Shown in pieces: positions 1 through 4,785 of a stretch of DNA of 6,687 bases. The notes under the pieces were generated by a model that saw only the letters and a list, made by a program, of their open reading frames with translations, was not told where the DNA came from and made no database searches. Position numbers and translations under genes: made by a program. Position 1 is the stretch's first letter; each line of letters starts with the position of its first letter. Location: positions 1-6,687 of the forward strand of contig CABUKW010000154.1 of assembly GCA_902492275.1 (NCBI GenBank), written 5' to 3'. The DNA is from an uncultured Peptococcaceae bacterium. GTDB lineage: Bacteria > Bacillota > Peptococcia > Peptococcales > Peptococcaceae.

Positions 1-1
1 A

Positions 2-1171
2 GCGTCGCTGCTGGAAGTGGAGAGCGGCAGTAACGATCCCTGTGCCTATATGCTGACGGTCATGTTATTATCGATGATGGGCGCGGGCGGTCAGGAAATC
101 TCTATCGCTTCGCTGATTTTTTCCCAGTTATTTTTCGGTTTGCTGTGCGGCGTAGGAATTGCTGCGGCAGCTATTGCGGTGCTGAAACGGTTTGAATTTG
201 AAACAGAAGGGTTTAACGCCGCCTTTGTGGTGGCGGTAGCGTTGTTGTCCTATGCGCTGCCTTCCGTATTGGGCGGCAACGGCTATCTGAGCGCTTATCT
301 GGTGGGGCTGCTGCTGGGAAACAGCGATATTCCCGATAAAAAGGTGCTGGTGCATTTCTTTGATGGCGTCACCGGTCTGATGCAGATGCTGATTTTCTTC
401 CTGTTGGGTTTGTTGTCCTTTCCGTCCCGTTTGCCGGCTGTAGCGCCGGTGGGCTTGCTGGTGGCGCTGTTTTTAACCTTTGTGGCCCGTCCTTTGGCGG
501 TGGCGGTTTTGCTGACGCCTTTTGGCGCCAAGGTCAATCAGCAGCTCTTGATATCCTGGGCGGGATTGCGGGGTGCGGCGTCCATTGTGTTTGCCGTTAT
601 GGCCATCGTCAGCGGTGTGCAAACAGAGAATGATATCTTTCATATTGTATTTTTTGTGGTGCTGTTTTCGATTTTGTTACAGGGAACGCTGCTGCCCTTT
701 GTGTCTTACAAGCTGAATATGGTGGATATTCACGGCAACATCTTCCGCACCTTTACCGACTACAGCGAGGAAGACGATGTGGATTTTATCCGTTTAACCA
801 TCAAAAACGGTCATCCCTGGGCCGGACAGCAAATCAAACATCTGGTGCTGCCGCCGGATTGCCTGCTGGTGATGATTATCCGCAGCGGCGAAACGCTGGT
901 GCCCCGCGGCGATACGGAAATCTGCGCCGGAGATGTGATTGTGTTGAGCGCCTTGTCCTATCGGGATGAACGCAATATCAAGCTGCGGGAAGTGATTGTC
1001 AAAGAAGGCGACCAATGGTGTAATAAAGAACTGGGCCAGGTGCGGATGCCCAAAGGCACTTTGGTAGTGCTGATTCGCCGCGGCGGCGAGTCCATCATCC
1101 CCAACGGCCGCACCAAAGTGCTGCAGGGCGATGTGGTAGTCATTAATAAAAGCAGCCGTCTGGCGGTGTAG
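2..1171 (+). CDS. Potassium/proton (CPA1-type) antiporter with two C-terminal RCK_C domains, 5' partial
   Basis: This is the C-terminal 389 residues of a cytoplasmic-membrane cation/proton antiporter of the CPA1 family, closest in layout to NhaP2/CvrA-type K+/H+ antiporters. The frame is open to the left edge; the GTG at 17 is internal, since the codons before it (A-S-L-L-E) continue the conserved LLExESGSNDP motif. Counting from that GTG, SGSNDP (3-8) carries the transport-associated Asp, about seven hydrophobic segments follow to residue 235, and WAGLRGA (181-187) is the second CPA1 signature. Two soluble RCK_C (TrkA_C) modules follow, about 255-312 and 322-378, each ending in a G-D-V-(I/V)-V strand. 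About 110-130 N-terminal residues are probably missing. RCK_C domains usually gate transport by binding a small ligand; in several Bacillota that ligand is c-di-AMP, but this cannot be told here. Whether K+ or Na+ is carried is not readable from the fragment. No clear terminator follows, so readthrough into the alcohol dehydrogenase gene is possible. Confidence 0.88.
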   Translation, partial: ASLLEVESGSNDPCAYMLTVMLLSMMGAGGQEISIASLIFSQLFFGLLCGVGIAAAAIAVLKRFEFETEGFNAAFVVAVALLSYALPSVLGGNGYLSAYLVGLLLGNSDIPDKKVLVHFFDGVTGLMQMLIFFLLGLLSFPSRLPAVAPVGLLVALFLTFVARPLAVAVLLTPFGAKVNQQLLISWAGLRGAASIVFAVMAIVSGVQTENDIFHIVFFVVLFSILLQGTLLPFVSYKLNMVDIHGNIFRTFTDYSEEDDVDFIRLTIKNGHPWAGQQIKHLVLPPDCLLVMIIRSGETLVPRGDTEICAGDVIVLSALSYRDERNIKLREVIVKEGDQWCNKELGQVRMPKGTLVVLIRRGGESIIPNGRTKVLQGDVVVINKSSRLAV

Positions 1172-1289
1172 ACAGGGGTTGAACAGGCGTAAAATCGTTT
1201 CAAAGGTCCTCAGATCAGGATCGCGAATAAATCGAAGTGCAGCAAATCAAACGTAACGTGCAGTAAAAAACAGAAAGAAGAATCCTACT

Positions 1290-2498
1290 ATGAAAACTCT
1301 AAAAAAAGCATATTGCAGAACCTATCAAACAATTTTTAAACTGGCGCTGCCGGTTTTGCCTTATCGCAAGCCGCAGGTATTAAAAAAAGTGGATCTGCTG
1401 CCGGCTTTGTTTGTCTCGCAGAAAGTGGAGCGAGTTTTGCTGGTTACCGACGCCAGCATTCGCGCTTTGGGCCTTACCAGTCATTTGGAACAGGTGCTGG
1501 CACAGAAGCAAATTCAGTGCATTGTGTATGATAAAACGGTAGCTAATCCGACGACCGTCAATGTGGAGGACGCCCGTATGCTGTATTTGAAACACGAGTG
1601 CCAGGCCATCATCGGCTTTGGCGGCGGTTCGTCCATGGATTGCGCTAAGGCAGTAGGAGCCCGCATTGCCAAGCCCAAGCAGAGTTTGGCCAAGATGAAA
1701 GGCATCTTAAAAATACATAAGCGGCTGCCGCTTTTGGTGGCCATTCCCACCACAGCCGGTACTGGCAGCGAAACGACTTTGGCTGCGGTGATTACTGACA
1801 GTGTGAGCCGGCATAAATATCCTATCAATGATTTTGTGCTGATTCCCCATTATGCAGTTTTGGATGCGGAAGTGACCCGCACTTTGCCGCAGCAGGTGAC
1901 GGCCACTACCGGCATGGACGCGCTGACCCATGCGGTGGAAGCCTATATTGGCCGGTCTACCACCAGAGAAACCCGTCGGGATGCGGTGGAGGCCGTTAAA
2001 TTAATTTTTGCCAATTTGGAATTGGCCTGCGCCGATGGCAGCAACATGACGGCAAGGGCCAATCTGCTGCGGGCATCTTTTTTGGCTGGCAGCGCTTTCA
2101 CCAAATCCTATGTGGGCTATGTGCATGCGGTGGCCCATTCGCTGGGCGGTCAGTATAATGTGCCCCATGGTCTGGCCAACGCCGTATTGCTGCCTTATGT
2201 GCTGAAGGCTTATGGCGAAACGGTTTACGCCAGTCTGCACCGTCTGGCGGTAGCAGCCGGTGTAGCGGAACAGGACGACAGTCCGCAGACAGGCGCCCGA
2301 AAATTTATTAACGCCATTGAAGCGATGAATGAGAAGTTGGGCATTCCCCGCACCATTGCGGGCATTCGGCAGGAAGATATAGAACAGTTGGCCCGCTATG
2401 CCGATAAAGAGGCCAATCCGCTTTATCCGGTGCCGAAGCTGATGGACGCCAGAGAATTGGAGCAATTTTATCGTGCAGTAATGGAGGAAACAACATGA
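1290..2498 (+). CDS. Iron-containing alcohol dehydrogenase (group III ADH)
   Basis: A 402-residue NAD(P)-dependent alcohol dehydrogenase of the Fe-ADH superfamily (FucO/AdhB type), cytoplasmic, interconverting an alcohol and an aldehyde. The nucleotide-binding loop GFGGGSSMD is at 109-117 and the family motif PTTAGTGSE at 153-161. The metal ligands are all present with FucO spacing: D210 and H214 in TTGMDALTHAVEAY, and H279 and H293 in VHAVAHSLGGQYNVPHG; the conserved extra His is H283. The ATG at 1290 is preceded by a modest purine-rich site (1272-1280). The first 35 residues or so precede the usual start of the fold and are basic and hydrophobic (KLALPVLPYRK at 17-27); they may be a family-specific extension or a membrane-contact segment. 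The stop overlaps the start of the aldehyde dehydrogenase gene, so the two are very likely co-transcribed and translationally coupled. The exact substrate cannot be read from sequence; butanol-type, lactaldehyde-type or longer alcohols are all possible. Confidence 0.93.
   Translation: MKTLKKAYCRTYQTIFKLALPVLPYRKPQVLKKVDLLPALFVSQKVERVLLVTDASIRALGLTSHLEQVLAQKQIQCIVYDKTVANPTTVNVEDARMLYLKHECQAIIGFGGGSSMDCAKAVGARIAKPKQSLAKMKGILKIHKRLPLLVAIPTTAGTGSETTLAAVITDSVSRHKYPINDFVLIPHYAVLDAEVTRTLPQQVTATTGMDALTHAVEAYIGRSTTRETRRDAVEAVKLIFANLELACADGSNMTARANLLRASFLAGSAFTKSYVGYVHAVAHSLGGQYNVPHGLANAVLLPYVLKAYGETVYASLHRLAVAAGVAEQDDSPQTGARKFINAIEAMNEKLGIPRTIAGIRQEDIEQLARYADKEANPLYPVPKLMDARELEQFYRAVMEETT
2483..2487 (+). 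promoter_or_regulatory. Ribosome binding site of the aldehyde dehydrogenase gene
   Basis: GGAGG lies 7 nt before the ATG at 2495, inside the last codons of the alcohol dehydrogenase gene. It is a much better Shine-Dalgarno match than the one before the first gene, and it fixes the start at the ATGA overlap. Confidence 0.8.
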
Positions 2499-3874
2499 AC
2501 GAACCGGAAATTAAAAAAATTCTGGAGGACCAGAGAGCATTTTTTGCCAGTGGACAAACTCTGGCCGTAGAGTATCGCATTCAGGCCTTAGAAAAGCTGC
2601 AGAAGGCAATCAAACGGCATGAACGGCAAATTCATGACGCGCTGCGGCAGGATTTGGGAAAGAGCAAATTTGAAAGTTATATGTGCGAGGTAGGGTTGAC
2701 CTGCAGCGAGATTTCTTATATGCTGAAGCATGTGAAACGGTATGCCGCTCAGCGGCCGGTGCTAACGCCGCTGGCCCAATTTGCTGCGAAAAGCTATACC
2801 AAGCCGGTGCCTTATGGCGTAACGCTGATTATGAGCCCTTGGAATTATCCCTTTATGCTGACCATGGAGCCTTTGGCAGATGCACTGGCTGCCGGCAATA
2901 CGGCTGTTTTAAAGCCCAGCGCCTATTCGCCCCATACCAGCGCTGTCATTCAGGAACTGATTGCCGAGTGCTTTGCGCCGTCCTATGTGGCGGTGGTGAC
3001 CGGCGGGCGGCAGGAAAATACCTGTCTGTTACAGCAGCCCTTTGATTATATCTTTTTTACCGGCAGCCAGGCGGTGGGCAAAGAGGTCATGCGGCAGGCC
3101 GCCGAGCATTTAACGCCGGTAACGCTGGAGCTGGGCGGAAAAAGTCCCTGTATTGTCGATCGCTCCGCCAATCTTGCACTGGCCGCCAAGCGGATTGTGT
3201 TCGGTAAATTTTTAAATTGCGGGCAAACCTGCGTAGCGCCCGATTATGTTTACTGCCATGCCGACGTTCACGACCAGCTGGTGCAGGCGATTGTCGGACA
3301 AATTGAAAAGCAGTTTGGCAAGGAGCCGTTGAAAAATAAAAATTACGGCAAAATCATCAATGAAAAACATTTTACCCGTATTAATGGCTTGATTGCGCCG
3401 GAAAAAGTGGTGTGGGGCGGACAGGCGAAGCCGGAACAGTGCCGTATTGCGCCTACTGTGCTGGATAACGTGACCTGGGACGACGCGGTGATGCAGGAGG
3501 AAATTTTTGGTCCGCTGCTGCCCATTTTAACCTATGAGAAGCTGGAGGACGTGGTGCAGGTGGTCAACAGTCATCCCCATCCTTTGGCATTATATTTATT
3601 TACCGAAGAGAAGCAGACTGTGCGGTATGTGACAGCCCATTGTCAATTTGGCGGAGGCTGTATCAATGATACCATTATTCATCTGGCCACCAGCCGGATG
3701 GGCTTCGGCGGCGTAGGGGCCAGCGGAATGGGCGCTTATCATGGCAAAGTTGGCTTTGAAACCTTTTCCCACCGCAAAAGTATTGTAGACAAAAAAACAT
3801 GGATGGATTTGCCTATGCGCTATCAGCCTTATCGGAAGGTATACGAGGGATTGCTGCGCGTCTTTTTGCGGTAG
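2495..3874 (+). CDS. Aldehyde dehydrogenase, class 3 (ALDH3) type
   Basis: A 459-residue NAD(P)-dependent aldehyde dehydrogenase oxidising an aldehyde to a carboxylic acid. The catalytic set is complete: N117 in MSPWNYP, the FTGSQAVG nucleotide-binding motif (188-195), E212 in ELGGKSP, nucleophile C246 in GQTCVAP, and E336 in EEIFGP. Their spacing matches mammalian ALDH3A1 (N114, E209, C243, E333 from memory) with a constant offset of three, and the length is that of class 3 enzymes rather than the roughly 490 residues of classes 1 and 2. The tail after 440 (YRKVYEGLLRVFLR) is basic and hydrophobic; in ALDH3 relatives acting on fatty aldehydes the C-terminus can help contact membrane or gate the substrate. 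The start overlaps the Fe-ADH stop (ATGA), so the pair likely runs alcohol to aldehyde to acid, or the reverse with the ADH scavenging aldehyde. A strong hairpin follows 9 bp after the stop. Substrate preference for medium or long chains is inference. Confidence 0.94.
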   Translation: MNEPEIKKILEDQRAFFASGQTLAVEYRIQALEKLQKAIKRHERQIHDALRQDLGKSKFESYMCEVGLTCSEISYMLKHVKRYAAQRPVLTPLAQFAAKSYTKPVPYGVTLIMSPWNYPFMLTMEPLADALAAGNTAVLKPSAYSPHTSAVIQELIAECFAPSYVAVVTGGRQENTCLLQQPFDYIFFTGSQAVGKEVMRQAAEHLTPVTLELGGKSPCIVDRSANLALAAKRIVFGKFLNCGQTCVAPDYVYCHADVHDQLVQAIVGQIEKQFGKEPLKNKNYGKIINEKHFTRINGLIAPEKVVWGGQAKPEQCRIAPTVLDNVTWDDAVMQEEIFGPLLPILTYEKLEDVVQVVNSHPHPLALYLFTEEKQTVRYVTAHCQFGGGCINDTIIHLATSRMGFGGVGASGMGAYHGKVGFETFSHRKSIVDKKTWMDLPMRYQPYRKVYEGLLRVFLR

Positions 3875-3883
3875 ACCACAGTA

Positions 3884-3922
3884 AAAAATCCGGTTGCAGA
3901 GTATCTCTGTGACCGGATTTTT
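3884..3922 (+). terminator. Rho-independent terminator after the ADH-ALDH pair, probably bidirectional
   Basis: Two 18-nt arms (3884-3901 and 3905-3922) pair along their whole length, with two T/G wobbles, around a TAT loop. The core is ATCCGGT/ACCGGAT, then GCAGAG/CTCTGT. The left arm begins with an A run and the right arm ends in five Ts, so a T tract follows the stem on either strand. It sits 9 bp after the aldehyde dehydrogenase stop. It could also stop - strand transcription arriving from the phosphatase gene, which ends about 90 bp away. Confidence 0.88.
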
Positions 3923-3970
3923 GTGTGCAAAGTTTTTCTGCGATTGAAACAGTTTTGGACAAGGGGTATG

Positions 3971-4009
3971 GTTTTCAATGTCTGTTTTCAATACCTGTTT
4001 TCAATATCT
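3971..4009. repeat. Three tandem copies of a 13-bp repeat, GTTTTCAATRYCT
   Basis: The copies are at 3971-3983 (GTTTTCAATGTCT), 3984-3996 (GTTTTCAATACCT) and 3997-4009 (GTTTTCAATATCT). They are head to tail with no spacer and differ only at positions 10 and 11 of the unit. The array ends exactly at the base before the stop codon of the - strand phosphatase gene, so on that strand it forms the start of the 3' untranslated region. The 13-bp period is not a multiple of three, which argues against a coding repeat. Function is unknown; replication slippage is the simplest origin. A partial inverted match (ATTGAAAC) lies about 25 bp to its left. Confidence 0.85.
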
Positions 4010-4660
4010 TTAGTGGGAAAGTAAATATTGCTGTAAATCAGCCACCGTTTGGGCAATATAAATTGCGCCGCTTTCTTCCAGTTCGCCGGGAGCAGCGAAG
4101 CCGAAGGCCACGCCTACGCAGGGAAAGCCCAGCTTTTTAGCGCCGATGACGTCGTATTTGCGGTCGCCAATCATCAACAACTGTTCAGCAGGGGGATGGT
4201 GCAGCTGGCGCAGCGCTTCGGCAATGACCTCTTGCTTCTCCACGCGGCTGCCGTCCAGATTGCTGCCCAGAATGACCTGAAAATATTGGTCTAAGGCAAA
4301 CTTTTGCAAAATCTGCTCCACAAAAACGGTCGGCTTGGAGGAGGCCACCGCCAAAATTTTTCCCTGTGCCTGCAGCCGCTGCAGCATGGCGGCAATGCCG
4401 GGATAGGGGAAGTTTTCAAACAGTCCCACCGTGCTGAACCGTTCCCGATATTTTTCTACGGCGTAAAGAGCCTGCTGCTCCTCTAATTGATAAAACTCCA
4501 GAAAGGATTGGCGCAGCGGCGGACCGATAAAGGGCACCAGCTTGTCTAAGTCGGGCTCGTAAATGTCAAGGGCCTGCAGCGCGTACTGCACGCATTTGGT
4601 GATGCCTTCCTTGGGATTGGTCAGGGTACCGTCTAAATCAAACAGAAGATAGTTGTACAT
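4010..4660 (-). CDS. HAD-family hydrolase, phosphoglycolate phosphatase/5'-nucleotidase-like
   Basis: A 216-residue cytoplasmic phosphatase of the haloacid dehalogenase superfamily with an inserted helical cap (subclass I, Gph/PgmB-like). Motif I is FDLDGTL with nucleophile D8 and acid/base D10; motif II is S107 in VASSKPT; the motif III lysine is probably K142; motif IV is MIGDRKYD with D166 and D170 binding Mg2+. The cap is about residues 15-85 and includes the PFIGPPL stretch (43-49) common to this subgroup. The start at 4660 is chosen because AGAGG lies 7 nt upstream and the protein then opens directly with the strand leading to motif I. An in-frame ATG at 4750 would add 30 unrelated residues and begins inside the arm of a hairpin. 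The substrate may be phosphoglycolate, a nucleotide or a sugar phosphate; family annotation alone cannot decide. It follows the UPF0182 gene on the same strand, separated by 125 bp and a likely terminator. No promoter of its own is evident in the short gap. Confidence 0.9.
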   Translation of the reverse strand: MYNYLLFDLDGTLTNPKEGITKCVQYALQALDIYEPDLDKLVPFIGPPLRQSFLEFYQLEEQQALYAVEKYRERFSTVGLFENFPYPGIAAMLQRLQAQGKILAVASSKPTVFVEQILQKFALDQYFQVILGSNLDGSRVEKQEVIAEALRQLHHPPAEQLLMIGDRKYDVIGAKKLGFPCVGVAFGFAAPGELEESGAIYIAQTVADLQQYLLSH

Positions 4661-4667
4661 ACTGGTT

Positions 4668-4672
4668 CCTCT
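4668..4672 (-). promoter_or_regulatory. Ribosome binding site of the HAD phosphatase gene
   Basis: On the - strand AGAGG, within the purine-rich AAGGAAAGAGGAA, sits 7 nt before the ATG at 4660. It decides between this start and the longer open frame beginning at 4750. Confidence 0.75.
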
Positions 4673-4699
4673 TTCCTTGTGTGAGATTGGTGCTTGTCG

Positions 4700-4759
4700 G
4701 AAATAAAACAGTCCTATGCTCCCGAAAAAAGCGGCAGATGATTGGAGCATAGGACTGTT
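4700..4759 (-). terminator. Perfect 16-bp inverted repeat with 21-nt loop, probable terminator of the UPF0182 gene
   Basis: AACAGTCCTATGCTCC at 4707-4722 is the exact reverse complement of 4744-4759. On the - strand the hairpin starts 26 nt after the UPF0182 stop and runs into TTTTATTT (about 4701-4708), as expected of an intrinsic terminator. The 21-nt loop is unusually long and itself holds a six-T run, with a possible three-pair inner stem (CCG/CGG). A processing site, attenuator or protein-binding palindrome are alternatives. The gene downstream would then need readthrough or an unseen promoter. Confidence 0.72.
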
Positions 4760-4785
4760 CTGGGTTGGCCTTTGTCAGAGCAAGG

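Noticed and set aside
1205..1222. Small hairpin GGTCCT-CAGATC-AGGATC in the gap after the antiporter gene
   Set aside because: The stem has only six pairs including a wobble and is not followed by a T tract, so it is not supported as a terminator.
1172..1289. Possible promoter for the dehydrogenase pair (TTGAAC at 1179)
   Set aside because: No acceptable -10 box lies 16-18 bp downstream, and I could not find another convincing -35/-10 pair in the gap.
2001..2465. Open frame of 154 codons on the - strand, antisense to the alcohol dehydrogenase
   Set aside because: It lies wholly opposite conserved Fe-ADH motifs and has a composition typical of an antisense shadow frame.
3596..3991. Open frame of 131 codons on the - strand, antisense to the aldehyde dehydrogenase 3' end
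   Set aside because: It lies mostly opposite a well-conserved gene and reads through the terminator hairpin, and its product resembles no family I know.
3971..4009. CRISPR array or plasmid-type iterons
   Set aside because: Units are only 13 bp with no spacers, there are three copies, and no cas, rep or origin-like sequence is nearby.
4661..4740. Possible promoter for the phosphatase gene within or after the long-loop hairpin
   Set aside because: The only spaced pair (TTTTTT and TTTATT on the - strand) is poor at both boxes and is better explained as loop and terminator T tracts.
4661..4750. A longer phosphatase reading frame starting at 4750
   Set aside because: The extra 30 residues resemble nothing in the family, the ATG lies inside the arm of the 16-bp inverted repeat, and a good ribosome binding site precedes the ATG at 4660.
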